A stretch of 39,788 nt of DNA, from contig DUMQ01000087.1 of assembly GCA_012839815.1 (NCBI GenBank), positions 1-39,788 of the forward strand, given 5' to 3'. Below, one piece after another: positions 16,715 through 25,910 of this stretch; the stretch's first letter is position 1; each line of letters opens with the position of its first letter. This DNA is from Bacillota bacterium (GTDB taxonomy: Bacteria > Bacillota > SHA-98 > Ch115 > JABLXJ01). A model generated the notes under the pieces. That model saw only the letters and a list, made by a program, of their open reading frames with translations. It was not told where the DNA came from and searched no databases. The translations under genes and the position numbers were made by a program.

Positions 16715-17812
16715 TTATCGTGAAAGCTGAGGCCGGGTATGCAGGGCACGTGAACGGCGGCCGGTCTTACATAGACTAAGGACCAGGCGTTCAAGGACCA
16801 GCTTCTCGGATGGGGTCCCGGTTTTGACCTGGAGATCAGCCTCGTGGCATAACATCAAGGCGGTCCTCAACTCGCCAGGCGAGAAGCGATTGGCCTGGGC
16901 CAGACATTTTCGCACCGCAAACGGCGCCCGGCCCAGCTCACTACTGAGCTTGCTCAAGGGCATCTTTGTGTCCTTGAGCAGCCTGGCCTGCAATATACCT
17001 CGCAGCTGCCATGCAATCATGGTTATCACCCTTGCAGCGGGCTCGCCGCGCCTGATGATATCCTCCAGGTATGCAAGGGCAGCACCCAAATCCCTGTTGC
17101 CGATGGCATCAAGGAGGCTGAAAATATCCTCCTCCAGGGACTTGCCAACGAGCGTCCTGACGTCATTCTCGGAAACCCTGGTATTCGAGCTGCCACCCAC
17201 ATAAGTACGGATCTTCTCGAGCTCGGTCTCGAGCCTTCTCAGATCCACTCCGACGGCACCTGTCAAATAAGACGCGGCCCTGGCATCGAGGTTTAAACCC
17301 ATCCGCCCCGCCCTTTTGATAACCCAATCCTGAGCTTCCCCCGGGTACAGCCTTCTGAATTCTACCGCCCGCCCGACCTGCGCCACGACCTTAAAGATTC
17401 GCCGGCGTTCATCATTCTTCTCGGCAAGCAAAATGACCACGTTCGTTGCAGGCATCTGGAGGATGGCATCCGCCACTCTAGCCTCCGCATCCGCCCTGAG
17501 CGAATCCACGTTTCTTATGACAAGCACGCGCTTGGGCGCGAAAATGGGCAGGGAAACTATGGCCCCCGCTATTGTATCCGGAGGGGTCTCCGCCGCGTCA
17601 AACGTGGTCAGATTGAAGTCTCTCATGGAGGAATCCATATCGCCGTCGAGAATGGCATCGACCAGGGCGGACGCTACCTCATCGCGCATTAACGCCTCCT
17701 CGCCATAGAGGAGGTAAACGGGGACAAACTTCCTCTCTTCGAGGTCTTTTTCGATACCCTTGAAACCCTCGAATTGCGCGCCACCCGCGCTGTTTCCTGC
17801 CCTATTGCCCAT
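16715..17812 (-). CDS. holA: DNA polymerase III subunit delta
   Basis: A 365-residue clamp-loader subunit that opens the sliding clamp. The N-terminal domain has PVYLLYGEEALMRDEVASAL; the middle shows a degenerate AAA+ fold (LPIFAPKRVLVIRNVD, VDLRRLETELEKI); the C-terminal collar domain (EPAARVITMIAWQLRGILQ) fits the HolA profile. The start ATG (17812) has GGAGG ten bases upstream and lies 24 bp after the comEC stop, so it is the last gene of comEA-comEC-holA, a standard Bacillota order. The Arg-rich tail (CKTGRRSRALHTRPQLSR) is a little longer than usual. Confidence 0.95.
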   Translation of the reverse strand: MGNRAGNSAGGAQFEGFKGIEKDLEERKFVPVYLLYGEEALMRDEVASALVDAILDGDMDSSMRDFNLTTFDAAETPPDTIAGAIVSLPIFAPKRVLVIRNVDSLRADAEARVADAILQMPATNVVILLAEKNDERRRIFKVVAQVGRAVEFRRLYPGEAQDWVIKRAGRMGLNLDARAASYLTGAVGVDLRRLETELEKIRTYVGGSSNTRVSENDVRTLVGKSLEEDIFSLLDAIGNRDLGAALAYLEDIIRRGEPAARVITMIAWQLRGILQARLLKDTKMPLSKLSSELGRAPFAVRKCLAQANRFSPGELRTALMLCHEADLQVKTGTPSEKLVLERLVLSLCKTGRRSRALHTRPQLSR

Positions 17813-17836
17813 TTCTCGCGAACCTCCAAAACCGAG

Positions 17837-20116
17837 TCAGCGTGCAAATTCACCGCTGCTCAGTCGCCTTGTCTCCATCACCCTGATATCCTGCCCATCA
17901 GTGACAACGGTTATAGAGCCAGACTCGTCTGTGCGATATACGACCGAACCCCCCGAGGCCAAGCGCTCAAGCACCCTGGCGTCGGGGTGCCCGAACCGAT
18001 TCCGGCCAACGGATATAACCGCGACCTTCGGATCGACGCATCCAAGAAAAAGCCTGTCCAGTGAATACCGGCTACCATGGTGGGGCACTTTCAGGACCGT
18101 GCTGCGAAGCGCCTCGGCTTCCACGCCACCCTCTTTACATTCTGCAACAAGTTCACGCTGTCCTTCAATCTCAATATCCCCCGTAAATAGGAACCTTACG
18201 TTGCGATATGATAATCTCACCACGAGAGAGTTGTTATTTATATCATCACGCGTTCCCGCAAGGAGGGGCCCGGGGTGCAGGACATCCAGCGTCACATGCC
18301 GGTCAGGCCTCAAGGTGAATCCCCGCCGTGCGATCAGATACGGAATGCTCCTCTCTCGGATCAGACCCAGAAGCTTCTCATATACAGGGGATGGGTGCTC
18401 CAGGCCCACATCGATGATGCCCCCTACCTTCATCTTAATAATAACATCTTTAAGCCCGCCGATGTGATCCTCGTGCGGGTGGCTTATAATAATTGCATCC
18501 AGCCGCCTTACCCGCCTCCTCAGAGTCGCCATCACAGCTCCCCTCCGGCCGTACGAGCTCCCGCCGTCCAGGAGGATCGCTCGCCCGCCCGGCGTCCGGA
18601 TCAACGCTGCATCTCCCTGCCCGACCGCTATAAACGTGACCTTGAGCGGCGCACCTGGTTTTAGCGCCAGTAAGATAATGAACGCCGTCGCCAACGCCAC
18701 GCCGATAATGATTTTATCTCCTGGGTCATGCCACTGCCACCATTCTCCCAGCTTCCTCGCTATCCGCTTCAACCGACCTGCCTTCCACGGGCCCGGAGGT
18801 GTGAGGAAATAAAATATAAGAGGAGCGATGCAGTAATACAGCGCCATGGCCGCGAGATTTTGGCATGGCAGCGCGACGGAGGCAAACGGGATGCGCGAAA
18901 GCACCCGCGCTCCTATGATTATAGCCTCCAGGATCACTGCATTCGCTGCGTTGAATACCTCCGTGGCTACGGGCAGGGCGAGGCCCGCCAGACCCGAGAT
19001 AAATCCAATGATTACTGAAACCTCCGCCAGCGGCACCATGATAGGGTTCGCCACAATACCGATAAGCGAAACTTCGTTGAAGTGATACGCTAGAAGAGGC
19101 AACACACCGGCCTGTGCCGCCATTGTCACAGCTACAGGCTCCACAAGCCACCTACCAATCACCCCCGGCGGTCCGGAACGCACGCCCGCTCCTCGCACGG
19201 TTCCCTCCACACGCTTCCCGGGCAACATGTCCACCAGTGCATTTCCAAGCGCGAGGAGGCGAGGGGTAAACTCAAGTATTCCGAGGGTCGCCATAAACGA
19301 GAGTTGAAACCCTGTATCGAATAGCAGCGAAGGGTCCCACGCCAGCAGGGCGAGGCCCGCCAGCCCGAGAAGGTTTCGCCCGTCCACGTCGCGTCCCATG
19401 CACCGTGCAAGCCTCGCTGCGGTGAACATGATGCCCGCCCTCATCACCGGTGCTCGCATGCCGGCCATGACCACATAAATCAAGACTCCGGCTATCGTAA
19501 TTGCCGCCGAAATGTACCCGGTAAGACCAATCGCTGTCGTGAGGCCGGATAGAAGCATGGCTACAAAGCCCACATGCAACCCTGATGCGCTCAGGAGGTG
19601 AACTACGCCGCATAAACGGAAGTCCTCTTTGAGTTCCTCGTCTGTATCTTTTTCCCCAAAAAGGAACCCAGCGAGCAGGGCCGCGTGGCGCGGTGAGAGG
19701 GTTGCCCTGTGAATATCCAGGATGGTCCCCTTCAAGCGAAGTACAATACCGCCGGGTGTGAAGCCCGTAGCCCTGCTGCCCGGAGGAGTAGGTGCCACCA
19801 CTAAATCCCCCGTCGCATAACCGGCCGCAGTCCGGCCCGCACCCCGGCCGGGGGCCCGGGCATGGGAACAAACCTGTACCTCCCTCCTGAGAGCCCCGGA
19901 TAAGATCACCAGGGTAATAAGGGCGACCACCATCATCAGGTCGCAGGTCTCATAGTGATCGTCGAAAACCCTGCTCCCCCGGTGCAGGCATACTGCCAGG
20001 ATAAATGACGTACAGGCCAGCCCGCCTATGGAGATGACAAAACCCGGCCTCAAGGTCTCACCAAGGAATATTCCCAGGGCAAAGGCCGTGGCCACCAGTA
20101 AAAGCGGGGCCCTCAT
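17837..20116 (-). CDS. comEC: DNA internalization channel protein ComEC/Rec2
   Basis: A 759-residue polytopic membrane protein that carries single-stranded DNA across the membrane in transformation. It has N-terminal hydrophobic segments with a DUF4131-like region, then the competence domain with LLSASGLHVGFVAMLLSG and many transmembrane helices. The C-terminal metallo-beta-lactamase domain has VGQGDAALIRTPGG, ILLDGG and ISHPHEDHIGGL (H-x-H-x-DH metal site). Length and domain order are complete. Its ATG overlaps the comEA stop (ATGA, 20113-20116), so the two are translationally coupled. Confidence 0.96.
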   Translation of the reverse strand: MRAPLLLVATAFALGIFLGETLRPGFVISIGGLACTSFILAVCLHRGSRVFDDHYETCDLMMVVALITLVILSGALRREVQVCSHARAPGRGAGRTAAGYATGDLVVAPTPPGSRATGFTPGGIVLRLKGTILDIHRATLSPRHAALLAGFLFGEKDTDEELKEDFRLCGVVHLLSASGLHVGFVAMLLSGLTTAIGLTGYISAAITIAGVLIYVVMAGMRAPVMRAGIMFTAARLARCMGRDVDGRNLLGLAGLALLAWDPSLLFDTGFQLSFMATLGILEFTPRLLALGNALVDMLPGKRVEGTVRGAGVRSGPPGVIGRWLVEPVAVTMAAQAGVLPLLAYHFNEVSLIGIVANPIMVPLAEVSVIIGFISGLAGLALPVATEVFNAANAVILEAIIIGARVLSRIPFASVALPCQNLAAMALYYCIAPLIFYFLTPPGPWKAGRLKRIARKLGEWWQWHDPGDKIIIGVALATAFIILLALKPGAPLKVTFIAVGQGDAALIRTPGGRAILLDGGSSYGRRGAVMATLRRRVRRLDAIIISHPHEDHIGGLKDVIIKMKVGGIIDVGLEHPSPVYEKLLGLIRERSIPYLIARRGFTLRPDRHVTLDVLHPGPLLAGTRDDINNNSLVVRLSYRNVRFLFTGDIEIEGQRELVAECKEGGVEAEALRSTVLKVPHHGSRYSLDRLFLGCVDPKVAVISVGRNRFGHPDARVLERLASGGSVVYRTDESGSITVVTDGQDIRVMETRRLSSGEFAR

Positions 20117-20922
20117 TGGACGCTCACAAGGCCTTTTATAGCTTCTAGCTTCTTCTCTCCTATCCCGGGAACCTCAAGCAAATCCTCGATGTCCTCAAAG
20201 CCGCCCCGCAATTCCCGCGTCTCCACTATCCTGCGGGCCAGCTCGGGGCCAATGCCAGGGAGGGTCTCAAGGTCGTTAACAGAACATTTATTTATGTTTA
20301 CCAGTCCGGCTCCCCCAATCCCACCAGCGCCCCCGGCATGTGGCGCGAGCTCGAATCGGACCACCCGGGATTCCCGGGGGGCCGCGGGTGCCTTCTCCTG
20401 CTCAAAGCGCTCACGCCGGGCCTGCTCAACCTGGACCCGTTCAGGCTGTATGCGCTCAGACTGGAACGGGATATAGACCTGCTGCCCGTCCCTGACCCGG
20501 ACCGCGAGATTCACCATATCGAGGTCAGCCTTTGACAGGGCGCCCCCCGCGGCCTTGACACAATCATCTACGCGCGAACCCTCAGGGAGCCTGTAGACCC
20601 CCGGCGTGCGCACGGCGCCACATACGTGGACGGTAATGCCCTCCTGCGCCTTACCCTCCTGCACCCCGCCTCCCGCCTGCTCCCCAGGCGCTTCTGCTAC
20701 CCCGCCGGGCCGGCGCGGTCTACCCGGCTGCCCTTCCTGGCCCGTGCCCGTGCGCCCCGGAGCGTGACCCGCGGGCCCAATCTGCGCCGTTGCGACAGTC
20801 CCCCCTTCAAGGGATACCGGCGGCACTGACAGACGCCTCCACACCACGATACCGCAGCCGGACCAGAAGGCGACCAGGAGCACCACGAGCGCATATCGCT
20901 GCCGCCTGGTAAAATCAATCAT
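20113..20922 (-). CDS. comEA: Competence DNA receptor ComEA
   Basis: A 269-residue membrane-anchored DNA-binding protein. One N-terminal membrane helix (about residues 11-28) is followed by a long Gly/Pro/Gln-rich linker (about 40-93). An SLBB domain comes next (from ITVHVCGAVRTPGVY, about residues 95-150), then a second Gln/Glu/Arg-rich linker. The C-terminal helix-hairpin-helix pair (VNINKCSVNDLETLPGIGPELARR and VPGIGEKKLEAI, shown here only as landmarks) binds double-stranded DNA and hands it to ComEC. The ATG at 20922 has GGAGG ten bases upstream. The linkers are longer and more repetitive than in typical ComEA. Confidence 0.95.
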   Translation of the reverse strand: MIDFTRRQRYALVVLLVAFWSGCGIVVWRRLSVPPVSLEGGTVATAQIGPAGHAPGRTGTGQEGQPGRPRRPGGVAEAPGEQAGGGVQEGKAQEGITVHVCGAVRTPGVYRLPEGSRVDDCVKAAGGALSKADLDMVNLAVRVRDGQQVYIPFQSERIQPERVQVEQARRERFEQEKAPAAPRESRVVRFELAPHAGGAGGIGGAGLVNINKCSVNDLETLPGIGPELARRIVETRELRGGFEDIEDLLEVPGIGEKKLEAIKGLVSVQ

Positions 20923-21020
20923 CCAGCATCGCCTCCATCCCTGTAAATTCCTGCCTATCCAGTTCGACGCGGGAGAGGTCTTATCCTTTTATTTCCATAC
21001 CACCCCAAAGCATGATTTTC

Positions 21021-21055
21021 AAAAAAAACGCCCGGAGCTTCTCAATCTCCGGGCG
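21021..21055 (-). terminator. Intrinsic terminator after leuS
   Basis: Read on the minus strand, a 9-bp perfect stem (CGCCCGGAG / CTCCGGGCG, arms 21047-21055 and 21029-21037, 9-nt loop) is followed at once by eight U (21028-21021) and then GAAAA. It lies about 30 bp beyond the leuS stop, separating leuS from comEA. Confidence 0.92.
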
Positions 21056-21083
21056 GGACTGTGGTCGTGCTACTTAGCGACTA

Positions 21084-23573
21084 TTAATTAGTAACTATAT
21101 TGACCAGCTTCCGGGGCACGACGAATACCTCTCGCACCCCCCTGGCGCCTATGAAGCTTCTAGCCTTGTCCTGCTTCAAGGCGACCTCCCTCAACTCCTC
21201 ATCATCCATTTCAGACGGGACTGTGATCCTGTCCCGAACCTTGCCGTTGACCTGGATCACGATCGTTACCTCATCAACCTTGACGGCCTCGGGATCAAAC
21301 TCGGGCCACGCCTCCTTGTGGATGCTGCCCGTCTTGCCTATGAGCTGCCATAGCTCCTCCGTGATATGGGGAGCAAAGGGAGCGAGAAGCAACAGCATGA
21401 TCTCGCAAGCTTCCTTCATCACGGCCAGCCCGTGGGGCTCATCGGCCGCCCTGTCCTTGAATTGGTACATGGCATTTACCAGCTCCATAATGGAGCTTAT
21501 GGCGGTGTTGAAGTTAAACCTGCCCTCGATGTCGTCTGTAACCTTCTTTATTGTTGCATGCGCCTGCCGCCGTAGCGCCTTTTCATCCTTAGTGAGAGCC
21601 GCCTTATCAAGCGCTTGCCCGTTAAGACCGCGTATGGAATCCGAGAGCTCCCGGACCAGTCGCCAGACCCTGTTGAGGAACCGGTGCGAGCCCTCGATCC
21701 CTTGGTCGCTCCACTCCAGGTCCCGCTCGGGCGGCGAGGCGAACAGTATGAAGAGCCTTGCCGTGTCGGCACCGTATTTATCGAGAATATACTCCGGATC
21801 GACGACGTTGCCCTTGGATTTGGACATCTTGGCGCCCTCCTTGAGCACCATCCCCTGGGTCAGGAGATTTGTAAACGGTTCCTCCACCCCGACGAGGCCC
21901 AGGTCGTGAAGGACCATGGTAAAGAAGCGCGCGTACATGAGGTGGAGTATCGCGTGCTCAACGCCGCCAATATACTGGTCAACAGGCATCCAGTAATCCA
22001 CCGTCTCCCTCTTGAAAGGTGCATCAGTGCACCTCGGGCACGTATACCGCAGGAAGTACCACGACGAACACACAAAGGTATCCATCGTCTCCGTCTCGCG
22101 CTCGGCCGGCCCGCCGCACACAGGGCACGTGGTTTCCACGAATTCCCTAGACTTGGTGAGGGGCGACTGGCCCGTCGGCTCAAACTCCACATCGAGCGGC
22201 AAGAGGACCGGGAGATCCTCCTCCGGCACCGGTACGGTCCCGCATTTCTTGCAATAAATAATTGGAATCGGAGCACCCCAGTACCGCTGGCGCGAGATGA
22301 GCCAGTCACGAAGTCTGTAATTCACCTTCCGCCTCCCGATCCCCCGCTCCTCCATGAGGCTTGCGATCCTGTCGCGCCCAACCGTGCTATCCAGGCCATC
22401 AAAGCCAGGGGAATTAACCATGACACCGGGATCAGCGTAAGCGCTCTCCATGCTCGCCCCGTCCAGGTGCTCACCTGGGGGCTCGATAACGACCCTGATC
22501 GGCAAGCCGTACTTCTTTGCAAACTCGAAGTCCCTCTGGTCGTGGGCGGGGACGCCCATCACGGCTCCGGTCCCGTATTCCATGAGTACATAATTGGCAA
22601 TCCAGATCGGGATCTCCTCGCCGTTCATGGGGTTTATTGCGTGGGCGCCCGTAAACATACCGCGCTTCTCAGCCTCGGTCGACGTGCGGGCTATCTCGCT
22701 CTGGCGCCTGACCTCCTCTATGAAGCTCCTTATCTCGGCTTCCCTCGGGCTCCCAGCTATGACCTTTTCCACCACAGGGTGTTCAGGCGCCAGGACCATG
22801 TAGGTCACACCGAAGATCGTATCCTGTCTCGTCGTGTAAACCGGCAGCTTGTCGCCGGTTTCCTTAACCGTAAATGTAATCTCCACGCCCTCGCTGCGGC
22901 CGATCCAGTTCTCCTGCATTATCTTGACTTTGTCAGGCCAGCCCGTAAGCTTCTTTAGGTTCTCAAGGAGCCGGTCCGCATAATCCGTGATCTTGAAAAA
23001 CCACTGTTCGAGGTCGCGTTTGGTCACGGGGGTGTCGCAACGCTCGCAGGCGCCGTCGACAACCTGTTCATTTGCGAGAACTGTCGCACACGACGGGCAC
23101 CAGTTTACCGCCGCCTTCTTCTTGTAGGCAAGGCCATTCTTATATAACTGGAGGAAAAGCCACTGCGTCCACTTGTAGTAATCCGGATGGCAGGAAGCGA
23201 CCTCTCTATCCCAATCGTAGCTAAGGCCCAAACTCTTCATCTGGCTCCTCATACGATCTATGTTGCTCCACGTCCATTTCGCAGGCGGGATCCCGTGCTT
23301 TATGGCTGCATTCTCCGCGGGCAGCCCAAATGCATCCCAACCCATGGGGTGGAGCACATTGTAGCCTCGCATCCTCTTAAACCTCGCGACTACGTCCCCG
23401 ATGGCGTAGTTACGCATGTGGCCCATGTGGAGCGCCCCCGACGGGTAGGGAAACATCTCGAGGCAGTAATACTTGGGGCGGTCTCCCCCGGGCTCGACTC
23501 TATAGAAGCCTTCCCTCGCCCACCTCTCCTGCCATTTCGATTCAATATCCTTAAAAGGGTATCTATCCTCCAT
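21084..23573 (-). CDS. leuS: Leucine-tRNA ligase
   Basis: A class I aminoacyl-tRNA synthetase that charges tRNA-Leu and edits mischarged amino acids. Counting from an outer ATG at 23600, HMGH (the HIGH motif) is at residues 58-61, the zinc-type CPSC...CERC and CPVCGG...CPRC pairs follow, the editing domain has the [19 protein letters not shown] segment, and KMSKSKGN is near residue 600. The ATG at 23573 is preferred because GAGGTG lies six bases upstream and similarity starts there, giving 829 residues. The outer ATG has no ribosome-binding site. A minus-strand promoter (23661-23689) and the downstream terminator suggest a single-gene unit. I saw no T-box leader. Confidence 0.97.
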   Translation of the reverse strand: MEDRYPFKDIESKWQERWAREGFYRVEPGGDRPKYYCLEMFPYPSGALHMGHMRNYAIGDVVARFKRMRGYNVLHPMGWDAFGLPAENAAIKHGIPPAKWTWSNIDRMRSQMKSLGLSYDWDREVASCHPDYYKWTQWLFLQLYKNGLAYKKKAAVNWCPSCATVLANEQVVDGACERCDTPVTKRDLEQWFFKITDYADRLLENLKKLTGWPDKVKIMQENWIGRSEGVEITFTVKETGDKLPVYTTRQDTIFGVTYMVLAPEHPVVEKVIAGSPREAEIRSFIEEVRRQSEIARTSTEAEKRGMFTGAHAINPMNGEEIPIWIANYVLMEYGTGAVMGVPAHDQRDFEFAKKYGLPIRVVIEPPGEHLDGASMESAYADPGVMVNSPGFDGLDSTVGRDRIASLMEERGIGRRKVNYRLRDWLISRQRYWGAPIPIIYCKKCGTVPVPEEDLPVLLPLDVEFEPTGQSPLTKSREFVETTCPVCGGPAERETETMDTFVCSSWYFLRYTCPRCTDAPFKRETVDYWMPVDQYIGGVEHAILHLMYARFFTMVLHDLGLVGVEEPFTNLLTQGMVLKEGAKMSKSKGNVVDPEYILDKYGADTARLFILFASPPERDLEWSDQGIEGSHRFLNRVWRLVRELSDSIRGLNGQALDKAALTKDEKALRRQAHATIKKVTDDIEGRFNFNTAISSIMELVNAMYQFKDRAADEPHGLAVMKEACEIMLLLLAPFAPHITEELWQLIGKTGSIHKEAWPEFDPEAVKVDEVTIVIQVNGKVRDRITVPSEMDDEELREVALKQDKARSFIGARGVREVFVVPRKLVNIVTN

Positions 23574-23628
23574 CCCCTTCACCTCGTAGTATCTCAGCAT
23601 GTATTAGTAGTTTCAAGGCGCAGGGCGC

Positions 23629-23689
23629 GAGGTATAATTCACCTCATCCCTCTTTTCGTAATTATACTCTATCATGCTTGAGATTGGAA
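23629..23689 (-). promoter_or_regulatory. leuS promoter and palindromic leader element
   Basis: On the minus strand, TTCCAA (23684-23689), a 17-bp spacer and a consensus TATAAT (23661-23666) form a plausible promoter with a leader of about 80 nt to the leuS ATG. Inside the leader lies an inverted repeat, GAGGT-N7-ACCTC (23629-23645), whose plus strand also contains a TATAAT. Confidence 0.55.
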
Positions 23690-23923
23690 GGGGAATTTCC
23701 GCCCACCGGTTCTCCTGCGTTCCTCAACGTAGTTGCTTCCCTCCATGCTCTTGGCATAGGCCTTGAGCCCCGCAACATTCTTTGTTATGCCATTGCCCGG
23801 CCGAGGCGTGCATGGCTGGTGCCCCCACTGGTATCCCCGCCCTCCGACGGGAAAACATCTCAAGAATTTACGGCACATAATAAACCTGTACCTCAAATAG
23901 CTTGCCGTGCTAACTTGGCGCAT
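23672..23923 (-). CDS. Unrecognised 83-residue ORF between nadE and leuS
   Basis: A minus-strand frame in the 356-bp gap upstream of leuS, starting just after the nadE stop. The first half is Cys/Arg-rich and unconvincing. The second half (NGITKNVAGLKAYAKSME and onward) has codon use like real genes, but I recognise no family. There is no Shine-Dalgarno sequence at the ATG, and its end overlaps the leuS promoter. It is either a decayed gene fragment or chance. Confidence 0.2.
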   Translation of the reverse strand: MRQVSTASYLRYRFIMCRKFLRCFPVGGRGYQWGHQPCTPRPGNGITKNVAGLKAYAKSMEGSNYVEERRRTGGRKFPFQSQA

Positions 23924-23929
23924 GGGGAT

Positions 23930-25027
23930 CTACTCCGAGAAATGGTTGGTGATGGGAAACCTCCTGTCACGTCCGAAGGCGCGCGGAGTAATCTTCACAC
24001 CCGGGGGAGCCTGCCGTCGTTTATATTCGCTCTTGGCGACCAAATTGACAACCCGGCGCACCGTGTCCCGGGGGTATCCCATAGCCACCAGGGACGGGAC
24101 ATCGATATCCTCCTCAACGTAGGCCTGAATTATGGGATCAAGCAACTCATAAGGCGGGAGGGAATCCGTATCTCTCTGATTCGGCCGTAATTCTGCTGTA
24201 GGCGGGCGCAAGATAATGCTTTCGGGGATTACGGGACTGGGTCCCCTGGCATTCCTATAGTTTGCGAGTTTGTAAACGAGGGTCTTTGGAACATCCTTCA
24301 AGAGTGCAAAGCCCCCGGCCATATCCCCGTAGAGCGTCGCGTAACCAACACTCATCTCGCTCTTGTTTCCCGTAGTAACAACAAGCCACCCGAATTTGTT
24401 GGAAAGCGCCATGAGTATGTTCCCGCGAATTCTGGCTTGGAGATTCTCCTCGGCCACCCCGAAGGGAAGATCCCCGAATATCTCCTTGAGGGATTGCAGA
24501 TAGGCGCTAAAGATAAGCTCTATGGGAATAATCCGGAACTCAATTCCCAAATTGACAGACAACTCCCTGGCATCCCTTACACTTATGTCTTCGGTAAACC
24601 GCGAAGGCATGGAGATACCCACAACATTCTCTTTACCGAGTGCGTCGGCCGCTATGGTGACGGTGAGCGCTGAATCTATCCCGCCGCTTAACCCCACTAC
24701 CACCCGTTTGAAGCCATTTTTTTTCACATAGTCCCTGAGTCCCAGCGAAAGCGCTAAATAGGCTTCGCCGCTGAGATCTGGTGGGGTGTTAGCAGAATCA
24801 GCAGTGTCAGTAGTGAGACTGGCGAGATCCGGTTTTGCTTCAACGCAACCAACCACCTGCTCATCTGCATGGTCGCGAACACCAAGATCAAGATTTACGA
24901 TGTCCAGGATGCGGCCAGGCCCACCCTCAACCTTTCTTATCTTACGACGCCTGGGGTCATGCAGTCTCCTGTTTGTGTGCAAAACCCAGGACCACAATGG
25001 CATTGTGTTCCCTGGCCGCAATGTCAC
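23930..25027 (-). CDS. nadE: NAD+ synthetase, synthetase domain only
   Basis: This is the C-terminal part of a glutamine-dependent NAD+ synthetase, which amidates nicotinic-acid adenine dinucleotide to NAD+ with ATP. The domain looks complete: P-loop VVGLSGGIDSALTV, GISMPSRFTEDIS, the dimer and substrate segment GNILMALSNKFGW, TTGNKSEMSVGYATLYGDMAGG and the ending KRRQAPPGVKITPRAFG. The longest frame opens with GTG at 25027, but its first 24 or so residues are the wrong-frame reading of the amidase part (24957-25027). The true start of any product is unclear and could be internal. It is one nucleotide out of frame with the upstream amidase fragment. It may work as an ammonia-dependent enzyme, as stand-alone bacterial NadE does. 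Confidence 0.88.
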   Translation of the reverse strand: MTLRPGNTMPLWSWVLHTNRRLHDPRRRKIRKVEGGPGRILDIVNLDLGVRDHADEQVVGCVEAKPDLASLTTDTADSANTPPDLSGEAYLALSLGLRDYVKKNGFKRVVVGLSGGIDSALTVTIAADALGKENVVGISMPSRFTEDISVRDARELSVNLGIEFRIIPIELIFSAYLQSLKEIFGDLPFGVAEENLQARIRGNILMALSNKFGWLVVTTGNKSEMSVGYATLYGDMAGGFALLKDVPKTLVYKLANYRNARGPSPVIPESIILRPPTAELRPNQRDTDSLPPYELLDPIIQAYVEEDIDVPSLVAMGYPRDTVRRVVNLVAKSEYKRRQAPPGVKITPRAFGRDRRFPITNHFSE

Positions 25028-25241
25028 GCACGCATCGCTCGTTTTCCTCGATGAACTTCGGCTTGAGGAGCAGGTCTTCCGGGGGATAACCAGTCACGGC
25101 CAGCTCCGGGAAAACCACAAGGTCTGCCCTGCATTTCCGGGCCTTTTCCAGTGCATCCAGGATCTTCGACGCGTTATAACCAATATCCCCGACTATCGGG
25201 TTTATCTGGGCTATAGCAACACGGAAGCCACCCATGTCCAT
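24957..25241 (-). pseudogene. nadE: Truncated glutaminase (nitrilase) domain of nadE
   Basis: The first 94 codons of a glutamine-dependent NadE: VAIAQINPIVGDIGYNA, and FPELAVTGYPPEDLLL with the first catalytic residue (Glu of the Glu-Lys-Cys triad). After GFAHKQETA the frame ends in TGA, and the next frame continues into a linker and the synthetase domain. Compared with the usual roughly 270-residue amidase domain, about 120-150 residues are missing, including the parts that carry the catalytic Lys and Cys. A deletion plus frameshift is the simplest reading; an assembly error is the alternative. The ATG at 25241, or a second ATG two codons later, has a GGGGA-type ribosome-binding site. A good promoter precedes it. 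Confidence 0.85.
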
Positions 25242-25270
25242 TTCCCCGCTACATAATCATTACGTATAAC

Positions 25271-25299
25271 ATGGTAGCCCTAAGGCACGCAACTGTCAA
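25271..25299 (-). promoter_or_regulatory. Sigma-A promoter of the nadE locus
   Basis: On the minus strand TTGACA (25294-25299), a 17-bp spacer and TACCAT (25271-25276) lie 30 bp upstream of the nadE ATG. The -35 is perfect and the -10 matches four of six positions. Confidence 0.6.
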
Positions 25300-25316
25300 A
25301 TTTCATGTCATATTTT

Positions 25317-25526
25317 CTAACCCAACTTTGATACGATGCACCCCGTGCGCGCCACTAGATGAGATAACCCACAATCGCCTCCGTTGCTGTCGCGCCGAAC
25401 CTGGTACAGCCGGATCGTCGCACCGCTCGTCCCGAAACCCGTCGAAGTCTCGACATAATCCGCTCCGGCTCGCTCGCAAATCTCGCAATCCTTTACGATA
25501 TCGTCATCCGTGAGGTTGGGTCGCAA
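25317..25526 (-). pseudogene. deoC: deoC (deoxyribose-phosphate aldolase) fragment
   Basis: The frame encodes NLTDDDIVKDCEICERAG followed by ADYVETSTGFGTSGAT, which matches the segment of DeoC around the Schiff-base lysine (normally VKTSTGF). Here that lysine is Glu, and the roughly 150 N-terminal residues and the C-terminal barrel strands are missing. After GATI the similarity fades and may continue in other frames (an SSGA stretch recalls the ASGG motif), consistent with indels. There is no ribosome-binding site. It is an old, non-functional remnant between tRNA-Ala and nadE; no intact deoC is in the window. Confidence 0.75.
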
Positions 25527-25616
25527 GAGTGAGTGAGAGATCTCACCGGTCGATTTTTTATGTAAGCAGGTCTAATGGCGCTACCCATTTCGACTCTCTC
25601 AAATGCGCAAAAAAAA

Positions 25617-25692
<76 letters not shown>

Positions 25693-25802
25693 AGCACACT
25701 ATAACCATAATGAACTTCTCTTTCAGCTTTATCCCGAGCAGGCACCGGCCCTCACAAGGCATGAGCCCCGCCATGAACGGGATTTCCGATGCCACGATGT
25801 TT

Positions 25803-25831
25803 ATTATAGTGGATCGGCAGGGCGATGTCAA
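25803..25831 (-). promoter_or_regulatory. Consensus sigma-A promoter of tRNA-Ala
   Basis: TTGACA (25826-25831), a 17-bp spacer and TATAAT (25803-25808) on the minus strand: a perfect match at both boxes. Start of transcription near 25796 would give a 5' leader of about 100 nt, to be removed by RNase P. Confidence 0.85.
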
Positions 25832-25840
25832 CCCGTTTAC

Positions 25841-25907
25841 AGCTCGATTAGCTCGATTGCAATTCAATTTGCGACCTAATCTACGACTTAATCTACGTCT
25901 TAATTCC
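25841..25907. repeat. Tandem 9-bp and 12-bp repeats
   Basis: AGCTCGATT occurs twice in tandem (25841-25858). A 12-bp unit occurs three times in tandem with few changes (CGACCTAATCTA, CGACTTAATCTA, CGTCTTAATTCC; 25872-25907). The array runs up to the stop codon of the radical SAM gene. Confidence 0.85.
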
Positions 25908-25910
25908 TAT

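Noticed and set aside
23574-23929. T-box leader upstream of leuS
   Set aside because: The leader is only about 80 nt, has no conserved TGGNACCGCG-type antiterminator and no terminator hairpin before the start codon.
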